A stretch of DNA of 15,774 bases from CAYOWK01 sp964407665 (GTDB taxonomy: Bacteria > Pseudomonadota > Alphaproteobacteria > Caulobacterales > Hyphomonadaceae), in assembly GCA_964407665.1 (NCBI GenBank), contig CAYOWK010000071.1, forward strand, positions 1 through 15,774, in the 5' to 3' direction. This document shows, in pieces, positions 1 through 6,528 of the stretch. The position numbers and the translations under genes were made by a program. Positions within the stretch are counted from its first letter, which is position 1, and the number at the start of each line of letters is the position of its first letter. The notes beneath the pieces were generated by a model. The model was not told the DNA's origin, ran no database searches, and saw only the letters and a list, made by a program, of their open reading frames with translations.

Positions 1-847
1 TGTTGTCGTTGCGCAGGCAGTTGGCCGAACGGACCGAAAGCTCCAGCTCGTCGACCTTCTTGAGGAGCACCGGATTGAAGCCGAGATCAGGCTCCTCCTC
101 AGCAGAGGAAGCCGAAACCGGCTCATCAAACGTGATCAGCAGCTGCAGCTGGTCCTGAAGGATGCGCGCAGCATAGGCCACCGCGTTCTCCGGCGTCACA
201 GATCCATCGGTCTGAACGTCAAGTGTCAGTTTATCATAGTCCAGAACCTGTCCGGCGCGGGTGTCTTCAACGTGGACGCCAACGCGCTCGACCGGCGAGT
301 AGATCGCATCGATCGGGATGAAACCGAGAGGGGCGTCATCCGGGCGGTTACGATCCGCCGGAACATATCCTTTACCGGTCGCAACCGTGAACTCCATGCG
401 GAGCTCGGAGCCCTGGTCGAGGTGGCAGATCACATGGTTCGGATTGAGGATCTCGACGTCGCCGCTGGTCTCGATCTGGCCTGCCGTGACGGCGCCGGCG
501 GACGAAGCCTTGAGCATCATGCGTTTCGGGGTGTCAGACACCATGCGAATCGCGATGCGCTTGAGGTTGAGGACGATGTCCGTAACATCCTCACGCACGC
601 CGGGGATCGAGGAGAACTCGTGAACCACGCCATCGATCTGGACGCCCGTGATGGCCGCGCCCTGCAGCGAAGACAGCAGGACGCGACGCAGGGCATTGCC
701 CAGCGTAGTGCCGAAGCCACGCTCCAGCGGCTCAATCACCAGCTTGGCGCGACGCTGGGCGTCATGACCGTGCTCCACAACCGGGCGGTTGGGACGGATC
801 AGGTCTTTCCAGTTCTTGTCGTTCACCGATGCGGCGGGTGTCGCCAT
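1..847 (-). CDS. rpoA: DNA-directed RNA polymerase alpha subunit (3' end cut by window)
   Basis: Alpha subunit of RNA polymerase. Its N-terminal domain dimerises and scaffolds beta and beta', and its C-terminal domain binds UP elements and activators. Reading from the ATG at 847-845 gives 282 codons with no stop before the window edge. They begin MATPAASVNDKNWKDLIRPN, followed by the alpha core motif LERGFGTTLGNALRRVLLSS (about residues 41-60) and GVREDVTDIVLNLK. The visible part ends in SVRSANCLRNDN, the start of the alpha-CTD, whose Arg (about residue 273) matches the DNA-contacting Arg265 of E. coli by motif. About 55 residues of the usual 335-340 lie outside the window. It follows rpsK after a 50-nt spacer that carries a GAGAGG element and a run of six T before the start. 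rplQ is expected next but is not visible. Confidence 0.98.
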   Translation of the reverse strand, partial: MATPAASVNDKNWKDLIRPNRPVVEHGHDAQRRAKLVIEPLERGFGTTLGNALRRVLLSSLQGAAITGVQIDGVVHEFSSIPGVREDVTDIVLNLKRIAIRMVSDTPKRMMLKASSAGAVTAGQIETSGDVEILNPNHVICHLDQGSELRMEFTVATGKGYVPADRNRPDDAPLGFIPIDAIYSPVERVGVHVEDTRAGQVLDYDKLTLDVQTDGSVTPENAVAYAARILQDQLQLLITFDEPVSASSAEEEPDLGFNPVLLKKVDELELSVRSANCLRNDN

Positions 848-897
848 GGTTCAAAAAACCTCTCGTTGGGCCGATCCGGGTTAAGCGGGGCTGCGTC

Positions 898-1287
898 CTA
901 GACGCGGCGGCGCTTGGGCGGACGGCAACCGTTATGCGGAACCGAAGTGGTGTCCTGGATCGTCGTGATCTGGAAACCGACCGATTGCAGGGCGCGGAGA
1001 GCGGACTCGCGACCGCCGCCGGGGCCGGACACGAGAACTTCAAGCGTCTTCATGCCGTGTTCTTGCGCCTTCTTGCCGGCGTCTTCAGCGGCGACCTGGG
1101 CAGCATAAGGGGTCGACTTGCGCGAGCCCTTGAAACCCATGGAGCCGGCCGACGACCACGAGATCGCGTTGCCCTGGGCATCCGTGATCGTGATGATCGT
1201 GTTGTTGAAGCTGGCATTCACATGCGCAACGCCCGACGCAATGTTCTTGCGTTCACGGCGGCGGACGCGTGTCGTATCGCGGGCCAT
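898..1287 (-). CDS. rpsK: 30S ribosomal protein S11 (uS11)
   Basis: Platform protein of the small subunit. It binds 16S rRNA near the E site with S6, S18 and S21. Full length at 129 residues. Family hallmarks are NIASGVAHVNASFNNTIITI (about 15-34), SSAGSMGFKGSRKSTPYAAQ and VSGPGGGRESALRAL. The C-terminal tail SVPHNGCRPPKRRRV contains an Asn-Gly pair at 119-120. In E. coli S11 the equivalent Asn119 is converted to isoaspartate, so the site is retained here; whether it is modified cannot be seen. It begins 9 nt after the rpsM stop codon, and the two are surely co-transcribed. Confidence 0.99.
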   Translation of the reverse strand: MARDTTRVRRRERKNIASGVAHVNASFNNTIITITDAQGNAISWSSAGSMGFKGSRKSTPYAAQVAAEDAGKKAQEHGMKTLEVLVSGPGGGRESALRALQSVGFQITTIQDTTSVPHNGCRPPKRRRV

Positions 1288-1296
1288 GGTGTCCTC

Positions 1297-1665
1297 TTAC
1301 TTCTTCTTGCCTGCGATCGCTTTCGCGGGGCCCTTGCGGGTGCGAGCGTTCGTGTGAGTGCGCTGCCCGCGGACCGGGAGACCACGACGGTGGCGGAGCC
1401 CCCGGTAGCAGCCAAGGTCCATCAGGCGCTTGATATTCATAGCCACTTCGCGGCGCAGATCGCCCTCGACGACATAATCGGCGTCGATGGCTTCCCGGAT
1501 GCGAAGCACTTCAGAGTCGGTGAGTTGGTTCACGCGACGCTCAGCCTCGATACCGACTTTTTCACAGATCTCCTGGGCCATAGCGGGCCCGATACCGTGA
1601 ATGTAGCGAAGCGCGATAACAACGCGCTTGCCCGTCGGAATGTTTACGCCTGCAATACGGGCCAA
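1297..1665 (-). CDS. rpsM: 30S ribosomal protein S13 (uS13)
   Basis: Head protein of the 30S subunit. It contacts P-site tRNA through its C-terminal tail and forms intersubunit bridges with L5 and 23S rRNA. Full length at 122 residues. It opens MARIAGVNIPTGKRVVIALR, carries the helix-two-turn-helix segment YIHGIGPAMAQEIC (about 22-35), the signature LGCYRGLRHRRGLPVRGQRT (about 84-103), and ends in the basic tail AKAIAGKKK. It is the first gene of the alpha-operon block. The 186-nt gap upstream of it holds a good promoter candidate and a leader hairpin, so it probably also starts its own transcript in addition to read-through from adk. Confidence 0.99.
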   Translation of the reverse strand: MARIAGVNIPTGKRVVIALRYIHGIGPAMAQEICEKVGIEAERRVNQLTDSEVLRIREAIDADYVVEGDLRREVAMNIKRLMDLGCYRGLRHRRGLPVRGQRTHTNARTRKGPAKAIAGKKK

Positions 1666-1744
1666 TCTGCCCTCCCTGCGCCAATGACAGCTCGCGCTGC
1701 GAATGGCCTCAAATCCTCAGAAACACGCAAGTGACGAAATTGCA

Positions 1745-1768
1745 GAGCGTTGCCTTCTCGGCACGCTC
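1745..1768 (-). promoter_or_regulatory. Leader hairpin upstream of rpsM
   Basis: On the minus strand GAGCGT-GCC-GAGAA-GGC-A-ACGCTC folds into a 6-bp plus 3-bp stem with one bulged A and a 5-nt loop. It lies about 80 nt before the rpsM start, inside the leader predicted from the promoter at 1795-1822. No T-run follows, so it is not an intrinsic terminator. Alpha operons of other bacteria have structured leaders bound by a ribosomal protein (S4 in E. coli), so a regulatory RNA element is plausible. That role is inference from position and structure only. Confidence 0.4.
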
Positions 1769-1794
1769 CACACAAGGCCCGTCACGGAAGCGCC

Positions 1795-1822
1795 CTTATA
1801 GTCACCGCGATTGACAGGTCAA
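1795..1822 (-). promoter_or_regulatory. Probable sigma-70 type promoter for rpsM-rpsK-rpoA
   Basis: The minus strand reads TTGACC (1822-1817), a 16-nt spacer, then TATAAG (1800-1795). Each hexamer matches the housekeeping consensus at five of six positions. The predicted start, at about 1788, leaves a leader of roughly 120 nt before rpsM. The promoter sits in the 186-nt gap after adk, the largest gap downstream of rpsJ in the window. The -35 box is embedded in an inverted repeat (1805-1828). Confidence 0.6.
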
Positions 1823-1828
1823 CCGCGG
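1805..1828 (-). repeat. Inverted repeat centred on the -35 box of the rpsM promoter
   Basis: A 24-bp dyad with arms CCGCGGTTGAC and GTCAATCGCGG separated by 2 nt. The arms match at 10 of 11 positions, and the single mismatch would be a G-U pair in RNA. It overlaps the TTGACC hexamer. Two readings are possible: a repressor operator, or a stem-loop at the 3' end of the secY-adk transcript. No T-run follows it, so a classical terminator is unlikely. Confidence 0.45.
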
Positions 1829-1851
1829 ACTTTGGACGGATATGCCGCCCA

Positions 1852-2424
1852 TCAACCTTTTTTGTCATCGATGACCGCTGCAATCGCAGCTGACACCGTA
1901 AGAACATCCTGCATACCGTCGACTTCGGTCAGCTTGCCCTGCTCCGCATAGACCGGAAGCAGCGGCGCCGTCTGGCTGTTGTACGCGGCCAGCCTCTTTT
2001 TGAACGAGTCGGGATTGTCGTCCGCCCGTCCCTCTTCCTCGAATCGCTTGGTGATCCGGGCGATCAGGGCCGGCTCATCAACCTTGAGGCGAATCACCGC
2101 GTCCACGGCCTGTCCGCGCCCCTCAAGGGCGCGATCCAGGGCCTCCGCCTGCGGAACGGTGCGCGGAAAACCATCAAAGATGAAGCCGGCAGCGTCCGGA
2201 TTCGCTTCGAGTTGTTCCTCGATCAGCGCAATCACGATCTCGTCCGAGACCAGACCGCCCGAATCCATGATCGCCGTGACGCGCAGACCCAGCTCGCTGC
2301 CCGACGCCCGAGCGGCTCGCAACATGTCGCCAGTGGACAGCTGGATAAAGCCCCGTTCCGTGACAAGCTTCTTGGCTTGGGTCCCCTTCCCCGCAGCAGG
2401 AGGGCCAAAAAGAATCAGGTTCAT
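1852..2424 (-). CDS. adk: Adenylate kinase
   Basis: Catalyses the reversible reaction ATP + AMP = 2 ADP in the cytosol, setting adenylate energy charge. The ATG at 2424-2422 gives 190 residues. The P-loop GPPAAGKGT is at 7-15, the AMP-binding stretch STGDMLRAARASGSE at about 30-44, FIFDGFPRT at about 81-89, and the RADDNP motif at about 133-138. The LID is the short form (KRFEEEGRADDNPDS), with no zinc-type or long LID insertion, as is common in alphaproteobacteria. The start codon overlaps the secY stop as ATGA (4 nt), implying translational coupling. The frame stays open upstream inside secY, but all adk homology begins at this Met. The secY-adk-rpsM order is conserved in many bacteria. Confidence 0.98.
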   Translation of the reverse strand: MNLILFGPPAAGKGTQAKKLVTERGFIQLSTGDMLRAARASGSELGLRVTAIMDSGGLVSDEIVIALIEEQLEANPDAAGFIFDGFPRTVPQAEALDRALEGRGQAVDAVIRLKVDEPALIARITKRFEEEGRADDNPDSFKKRLAAYNSQTAPLLPVYAEQGKLTEVDGMQDVLTVSAAIAAVIDDKKG

Positions 2425-3785
2425 TTCTTCCGGCCCCCAAGCCGCGCCCGCTTGATCATGCCTTCGTACTGGTGACCGATCAGATGCGACTGGATCTGCG
2501 CCACTGTGTCCATCGTGACGGACACGACAATCAGGATCGAAGTCCCTCCAACCGCCAGCATCGGGCCGAACGACGCCCGGAGAATCTCGGGCAGAAGGCA
2601 AACCGCCGTGATGTAGAGCGAACCGATGACAGTCAGGCGCGTAAGGACGTAGTCGAGGTGTTCGGCTGTCCGTTTGCCTGGACGATAACCAGGAATGAAG
2701 CCGCCATACTTGCGAAGGTTCTCGGCCGTCTCTTCCGGGTTGAACACGATGGACGTGTAGAAGAAGCAGAAGAACATGATCAGCCCACCGTACAGAACGA
2801 TGAAGGCCGGCCGGCCGCTGCTCAGATACACCTGAATGAACTGCAGCGTGGCCGCCCACCAGCCCGTGTCGCCAGCAGCTGCGGGCGACAGGCTCGCGAT
2901 GGTGTTCGGAAGGAGCAGCAGGGATGACGCGAAGATTGGCGGGATGACGCCGGCCGCGTTCACCTTGAGCGGAAGGAACGACGACTCGCCGCCGATCATC
3001 CGGTTGCCCTGCTGGCGCTTCGGATACTGGATCAGGATCCTGCGCTGCGACCGCTCGATGAAGACGATGAAGACAACGATCGCAACCGAAAGGACCGCGA
3101 TCGCAAGCAGGACGCCGATATTCAGCGTCCCCTGCCGCGTCTGCTCGAACATCTGGCCAATATAGCGCGGCGCCTCGGCCACAATGCCGGCGAAGATGAT
3201 CAGCGAAATGCCGTTCCCCACGCCGCGGGCCGTGATCTGCTCGCCAAGCCACATCAGGAATACCGTACCGCCGACCAGCGTGATCACGGTTGACGTCAAG
3301 AAGAACCAGCCCGGATCCATGGCCATAGCCTGGCCAGAAGACGGATCGACGGCATTCAGGGTCAGCGCAACGCCGTAGGCCTGAGCGATTGCCAGAATGA
3401 CTGTCAGATAGCGCGTGTACTGGTTCAGCTGCTTCCGGCCAGCTTCCCCTTCCTTCTTGAGACGCTCAAGCGAAGGGATCGCCGTGCCCAGGATCTGCAC
3501 GATGATGGACGCCGAGATGTAAGGCATCACATTGAGGGCAAAAATCGCCATCCGTTCGACGGCGCCGCCGGAGAACTGGTTCCACATCCCAAGGATACCC
3601 TTGGACGCGCTCCCGAAGGCGCTGGCAAACGCCGCAGGATCGACGCCAGGAACCGGAATATGCGTTCCGAGTCTGTAGGCAATCAGGGCAAGCAGCGTGA
3701 ACAGGATCCGCGCCTGCAGCTCCTTGGCCTTGCCAAAAGTCGAGAAATTTATGTTTCGCGCGAGTTGTTCGGCCGCCGACACCAT
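2421..3785 (-). CDS. secY: Protein translocase subunit SecY
   Basis: Channel subunit of the SecYEG translocon in the inner membrane. It passes unfolded preproteins driven by SecA or by the ribosome. 454 residues with the expected ten membrane segments. Visible family motifs are AYRLGTHIPVPGVD (about 36-49, TM1 and plug region), RKQLNQYTRYLTV (about 117-129), ARGVGNGISLIIFAGIV (about 186-202), and the cytosolic C5 loop KYGGFIPGYRPGKRT (about 359-373) that contacts SecA and the ribosome. It ends VSVTMDTVAQIQSHLIGHQY plus a basic tail. The 93-nt spacer after rplO is unusually long for this cluster and is packed with stem-loops. The gene overlaps adk by 4 nt. Confidence 0.99.
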   Translation of the reverse strand: MVSAAEQLARNINFSTFGKAKELQARILFTLLALIAYRLGTHIPVPGVDPAAFASAFGSASKGILGMWNQFSGGAVERMAIFALNVMPYISASIIVQILGTAIPSLERLKKEGEAGRKQLNQYTRYLTVILAIAQAYGVALTLNAVDPSSGQAMAMDPGWFFLTSTVITLVGGTVFLMWLGEQITARGVGNGISLIIFAGIVAEAPRYIGQMFEQTRQGTLNIGVLLAIAVLSVAIVVFIVFIERSQRRILIQYPKRQQGNRMIGGESSFLPLKVNAAGVIPPIFASSLLLLPNTIASLSPAAAGDTGWWAATLQFIQVYLSSGRPAFIVLYGGLIMFFCFFYTSIVFNPEETAENLRKYGGFIPGYRPGKRTAEHLDYVLTRLTVIGSLYITAVCLLPEILRASFGPMLAVGGTSILIVVSVTMDTVAQIQSHLIGHQYEGMIKRARLGGRKK

Positions 3786-3807
3786 CCGCCCGCTCTCCCT
3801 TGCACGC

Positions 3808-3827
3808 GTCGGCAGAATGCCGCCGAC
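3808..3827 (-). promoter_or_regulatory. Stem-loop 3 of the rplO-secY spacer
   Basis: Arms GTCGGC and GCCGAC pair perfectly (6 bp) around an 8-nt loop (GGCATTCT). It is the stem-loop closest to secY, ending about 22 nt before the start codon. No T-run follows, so it does not look like a terminator. It belongs to a series of three hairpins in the spacer. Confidence 0.4.
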
Positions 3828-3829
3828 GT

Positions 3830-3853
3830 CCCGCGCCTGGCACCAGGCACGGG
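3830..3853 (-). promoter_or_regulatory. Stem-loop 2 of the rplO-secY spacer
   Basis: A near-perfect hairpin. CCCG, a T, and GCCTGG pair with CCAGGC, a G, and CGGG, so the only non-Watson-Crick pair is a T-G (U-G) wobble. Allowing a 4-nt loop, the stem is 10 bp, the most stable of the three elements here. No T-run follows on the minus strand. Confidence 0.5.
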
Positions 3854-3855
3854 CG

Positions 3856-3878
3856 GTCCGCCCACTAAGGAGGCGGAC
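3856..3878 (-). promoter_or_regulatory. Stem-loop 1 of the rplO-secY spacer
   Basis: GTCCGCC and GGCGGAC form a perfect 7-bp stem with a 9-nt loop, beginning at the first base after the rplO stop codon. The 3' arm can instead pair with the following CCGCCC (GGGCGG-A-CCGCCC), so two mutually exclusive structures exist. This resembles an attenuation or RNA-processing region more than a simple terminator. Confidence 0.4.
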
Positions 3879-4361
3879 TTACTCAGCCGGCTGGTTAGCC
3901 TTGCCACCCGATACAGTGACCTTGCCGCCGGCTTTTTCAACAGCCTCGACGGCCGCCTTCGAGGCGCCGGCGACAGCCAGATCAACCTTGGAGGTGATCT
4001 CGCCTTTTGCAAGCAGGCGAACGCCGTCTTTCTCACGGCGAACGAGCCCGGCTGCAATAAGCGCCGCAGCGTCAATCGTCGCCTTGGGGTCGAGCTTGCC
4101 TTCAGCGATGGCGCTTTCGATGCGACCGAGGTTCACCCAGGCGAACTTCTTCTGGTTCGGCTTGGTGAAACCGCGCTTCGGAAGGCGCATGTAGATCGGC
4201 ATCTGGCCGCCTTCGAAGCCGTTCACGGCGACGCCGCGGCGTGCTTTCTGGCCCTTGACGCCACGGCCACCGGTCTTGCCGGTGCCCGAGCCAACACCCT
4301 GCCCGAGCCGCACGCGCGACTGCCGGGCGCCTTCGTTGTCGGCGATCTGGTTCAGTTTCAT
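3879..4361 (-). CDS. rplO: 50S ribosomal protein L15 (uL15)
   Basis: Late-assembling protein of the large subunit that binds 23S rRNA through an extended basic N-terminal arm. 160 residues, close to the alphaproteobacterial norm. It starts MKLNQIADNEGARQSRVRLG, continues with the glycine-rich arm GQGVGSGTGKTGGRGVKGQK (about 20-39), then FEGGQMPIYMRLPKRGFTKP (about 49-68), with a C-terminal globular part that ends KANQPAE. Its ribosome-binding site GGGAG (4372-4368) lies 6 nt before the start and partly within a small GNRA-capped hairpin. It is the last ribosomal gene of the spc block before secY. Confidence 0.99.
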   Translation of the reverse strand: MKLNQIADNEGARQSRVRLGQGVGSGTGKTGGRGVKGQKARRGVAVNGFEGGQMPIYMRLPKRGFTKPNQKKFAWVNLGRIESAIAEGKLDPKATIDAAALIAAGLVRREKDGVRLLAKGEITSKVDLAVAGASKAAVEAVEKAGGKVTVSGGKANQPAE

Positions 4362-4369
4362 GTCTTGCT

Positions 4370-4383
4370 CCCGGTTGCCCGGG
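4370..4383 (-). promoter_or_regulatory. GNRA-capped hairpin overlapping the rplO ribosome-binding site
   Basis: The minus strand reads CCCGG-GCAA-CCGGG, a perfect 5-bp GC stem closed by a GCAA (GNRA) tetraloop. The 3' arm shares three bases with the GGGAG Shine-Dalgarno sequence at 4372-4368. It lies in the 46-nt rpmD-rplO spacer, one of the longer gaps within this block. Control of rplO initiation by folding or protein binding is inference. Confidence 0.4.
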
Positions 4384-4407
4384 CTCCAGTCCAGTGGCTT
4401 GCGCCAG

Positions 4408-4593
4408 TTATCCCACGACCTCGACGAGGTGCGCGACCTTGGCGATCATCCCGCGCGTGGCGGGTGTATCAACAAGCTCACGCTCGCGATTTATACGGTT
4501 CAGGCCGAGCCCGATCAGAGTCGAACGCTGCGACGCTTCACGGCGCTGCGGGCTGCGGACCTGCTTCACGCGGACCATTTTCTTGTCGGCCAT
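4408..4593 (-). CDS. rpmD: 50S ribosomal protein L30 (uL30)
   Basis: Small large-subunit protein near the 5S rRNA side. 61 residues from the ATG at 4593-4591, which is preceded by GGGAGAGAAG. An open frame continues upstream into rpsE, but the family starts here. Visible features are VRVKQVRSPQRREASQRSTL followed by IGLGLNRINRERELVDTPAT, the typical L30 core, and MIAKVAHLVEVVG at the end. It sits 16 nt after rpsE and 46 nt before rplO, in the canonical spc order. Confidence 0.97.
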   Translation of the reverse strand: MADKKMVRVKQVRSPQRREASQRSTLIGLGLNRINRERELVDTPATRGMIAKVAHLVEVVG

Positions 4594-4609
4594 GATCTTC
4601 TCTCCCGAC

Positions 4610-5188
4610 TCAGGCTGCTTCGGCGTTGCCGGCGCCATCGGTACGGCGGCCAATGATGTCCTGAACCTTCAGGCCGCGTTTGGACGCGATCTGACGGGGA
4701 GAGGACTGACGGCTCAGCGCATCAACGGTCGCACGAACCATGTTGTACGGGTTCGACGAGCCGATCGACTTCGCGACGACGTCCTGGACGCCAAGAACCT
4801 CGAGAACCGCACGCATCGGACCACCGGCGATCACACCCGTACCGGCCGGAGCCGAGCGCAGGAAGACCTTGCCGGCGCCCCAGCGGCCGGCGCCGTCGTG
4901 GTGCAGGGTGCGGCCTTCACGAAGCGGCACGCGGATCATCTTCTTGCGGGCCTCTTCGGTCGCCTTCCGGATGGCCTCAGGCACCTCGCGGGCCTTGCCG
5001 TGACCAAAGCCGATGCGGCCCTTCTGGTCGCCGACGACGACGAGCGCGGCGAACGCGAAGTTCTTGCCGCCCTTGACCACCTTGGCAACGCGGTTGATCG
5101 CGACCAGCTTGTCGACGATATCGCTCTGCTCTTCCTCACGGTTACGGCGGCCGCCTTTTTCGCCCCGTTCGCCTCTTTCGCGCGCCAT
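4610..5188 (-). CDS. rpsE: 30S ribosomal protein S5 (uS5)
   Basis: Small-subunit protein at the mRNA entry side that contributes to decoding fidelity and, with S3 and S4, to mRNA unwinding. 192 residues. A charged N-terminal extension (MARERGERGEKGGRRNREEE) precedes the double-stranded RNA-binding domain (NRVAKVVKGGKNFAFAALVV, then GDQKGRIGFGHGKAREVPEA, about 32-72). The C-terminal domain contains RSAPAGTGVIAGGPMRAVLE and SIGSSNPYNMVRATVDAL. All of this is ordinary for the family. It is spaced 11 nt from rplR and 16 nt from rpmD. Confidence 0.99.
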   Translation of the reverse strand: MARERGERGEKGGRRNREEEQSDIVDKLVAINRVAKVVKGGKNFAFAALVVVGDQKGRIGFGHGKAREVPEAIRKATEEARKKMIRVPLREGRTLHHDGAGRWGAGKVFLRSAPAGTGVIAGGPMRAVLEVLGVQDVVAKSIGSSNPYNMVRATVDALSRQSSPRQIASKRGLKVQDIIGRRTDGAGNAEAA

Positions 5189-5199
5189 CGGGTTCTCCC

Positions 5200-5562
5200 T
5201 CAGAATTTCAGTCCGCCCTCGCGGGCGGCATCGGCCAGCGCTTTCACGCGGCCATGGAACAGATAACCGCCGCGGTCGAACACCACGTCAGTAACACCAG
5301 CCTTGATCGCGCGCTCGGCGATCAGCTTGCCGACTGCCTGCGCTGCGGCTGTCTTGCCGCCGTCGCTGGAGGCCGACCGGAGATCCTTCTCGAGCGTCGA
5401 AGCGGCTGCAAGCGTGGCGCCCTGCGCGTCGTCGATGAGCTGCACCGAAATGTGCTTCGACGAGCGGGTGACGGACAGGCGCGGCTTGCCGCCGCCGATC
5501 TTGCGGAGCTTTGTGCGGACGCGACTGGCGCGCCGCGAATGTTTTTCTCGCTGGCTGAGCAT
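5200..5562 (-). CDS. rplR: 50S ribosomal protein L18 (uL18)
   Basis: Binds 5S rRNA with L5 and L25 and helps dock it into the central protuberance. 120 residues. A basic arginine-rich N-terminus (REKHSRRASRVRTKLRK) is followed by PRLSVTRSSKHISVQLIDD and the conserved C-terminal stretch DVVFDRGGYLFHGRVKALAD with AAREGGLKF. It begins only 3 nt after the rplF stop, so the two are probably translationally coupled. Confidence 0.99.
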   Translation of the reverse strand: MLSQREKHSRRASRVRTKLRKIGGGKPRLSVTRSSKHISVQLIDDAQGATLAAASTLEKDLRSASSDGGKTAAAQAVGKLIAERAIKAGVTDVVFDRGGYLFHGRVKALADAAREGGLKF

Positions 5563-5565
5563 GGC

Positions 5566-6102
5566 TTACTTCTTCTTGCCTTCCTTGCGGCGCACGAACT
5601 CGCCCACCTTCCGGACGCCCTTGCCCTTGTAGGGCTCCGGGGGACGGAACTGGCGAATTTCGGCGGCGACCTGGCCAACCGCCTGACGGTCGGCGCCGGA
5701 AATCTTGATCTCCGTCGGCTTGGCCGAGGCGAAGGTGATGCCCGGGGGAGCCTTGTAGATCACCGGGTGCGAGTATCCCAGCGAGAGCTCGAGATCCTTG
5801 CCCTTCAGCGCGGCGCGATAACCAACGCCCAGAAGTTCGAGGTTCTTCTCAAACCCGGTCGTGACGCCCGTCACCATGTTGTTGATGTTGGCGCGCGTCG
5901 TGCCCCACATCGCCTTCGACCGGCGGTCGGCCGGATCGCGGGGCGTGACGTTCACAACCTGCCCGTCCACCTTGACGATGACGTCCTCGGTGATCGGCAG
6001 GACGAGTTCGCCCTTGGGACCTTTGACGGTCACAGCATCAGCCTTGACGCTGATGGTGACGCCGGCCGGCGCAGAAACTGGCAATTTGCCTTTACGAGAC
6101 AT
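5566..6102 (-). CDS. rplF: 50S ribosomal protein L6 (uL6)
   Basis: Large-subunit protein near the sarcin-ricin loop and the base of the stalk, needed for factor function. 178 residues with two repeated alpha/beta domains. It starts MSRKGKLPVSAPAGVTISVK. The centre contains MVTGVTTGFEKNLELLGVGY and RAALKGKDLELSLGYSHPV. The C-terminal signature PPEPYKGKGVRKVGEFVRRK (about 154-173) is intact and is followed by EGKKK. It lies 18 nt after rpsH and 3 nt before rplR. Confidence 0.99.
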   Translation of the reverse strand: MSRKGKLPVSAPAGVTISVKADAVTVKGPKGELVLPITEDVIVKVDGQVVNVTPRDPADRRSKAMWGTTRANINNMVTGVTTGFEKNLELLGVGYRAALKGKDLELSLGYSHPVIYKAPPGITFASAKPTEIKISGADRQAVGQVAAEIRQFRPPEPYKGKGVRKVGEFVRRKEGKKK

Positions 6103-6120
6103 GTTAACCTCTCAAGTCCC

Positions 6121-6516
6121 TTACGAGACCCGGCAAAGGATTTCGCCACCGACATTATGGCTGCGCGCTTCGCTGTCCGACATCACGCCCTTCGGCGTCG
6201 ACAGGATAGAAACGCCCAGGCCATTACGGACCAGTGGCAGATCACGAACAGCCGAATAGACGCGGCGGCCCGGCTTGGATACACGGCGGATCTCGGAAAT
6301 GACCGGTTCGCCGTCATAGTACTTGAGCTCGATGTCCAGCTCCTTAAAGCCGTCCTTCTCGGTCTCGCTCCAGCCGCGGATGTAGCCTTCACGCTGGAGA
6401 ACCTCGAGAACACGGATACGCATCTTCGAGGAGGGGCAAGCTACGCTCGACCGGCCACGCTTCTGGGCGTTCCGGATCCGCGTCAGCATATCGCCGATGG
6501 GGTCGTTCATTTGCAT
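6121..6516 (-). CDS. rpsH: 30S ribosomal protein S8 (uS8)
   Basis: Primary 16S rRNA-binding protein of the central domain. In E. coli it is also the translational repressor of the spc operon, acting at the L5 mRNA; no matching site was established here. 131 residues starting MQMNDPIGDMLTRIRNAQKR. Met3 is an alternative start, but alphaproteobacterial S8 proteins typically carry a residue pair before MNDP. The C-terminal signature is GVSILSTPKGVMSDSEARSH followed by NVGGEILCRVS. It lies 12 nt after rpsN. Confidence 0.98.
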   Translation of the reverse strand: MQMNDPIGDMLTRIRNAQKRGRSSVACPSSKMRIRVLEVLQREGYIRGWSETEKDGFKELDIELKYYDGEPVISEIRRVSKPGRRVYSAVRDLPLVRNGLGVSILSTPKGVMSDSEARSHNVGGEILCRVS

Positions 6517-6528
6517 TGGCGATCTACC

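Noticed and set aside
272..1734. Long plus-strand open frames opposite rpoA, rpsK and rpsM (209 and 301 codons)
   Set aside because: They are antisense to well-conserved genes. In GC-rich DNA the opposite strand commonly stays open, and the translations are Arg/Ala/His-rich without recognisable domains.
1805..1828. Intrinsic terminator after adk
   Set aside because: The stem is good, but no T-run follows; the next bases (TGACTATAAGG) form the -10 region instead. Kept as a dyad, not as a terminator.
1666..1851. rpmJ (L36) gene between adk and rpsM
   Set aside because: No 37-41 codon frame with the Cys-rich L36 pattern is present in the gap; alphaproteobacteria usually carry rpmJ elsewhere.
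2425..3252. Upstream extension of the adk frame through secY (466 codons in total)
   Set aside because: Similarity starts exactly at MNLILFGPPAAGKGT. The extra part is an out-of-frame reading of secY, and the ATGA overlap explains the start.
3779..3878. Intrinsic terminator between rplO and secY
   Set aside because: Stable stems, but none is followed by a T-run.
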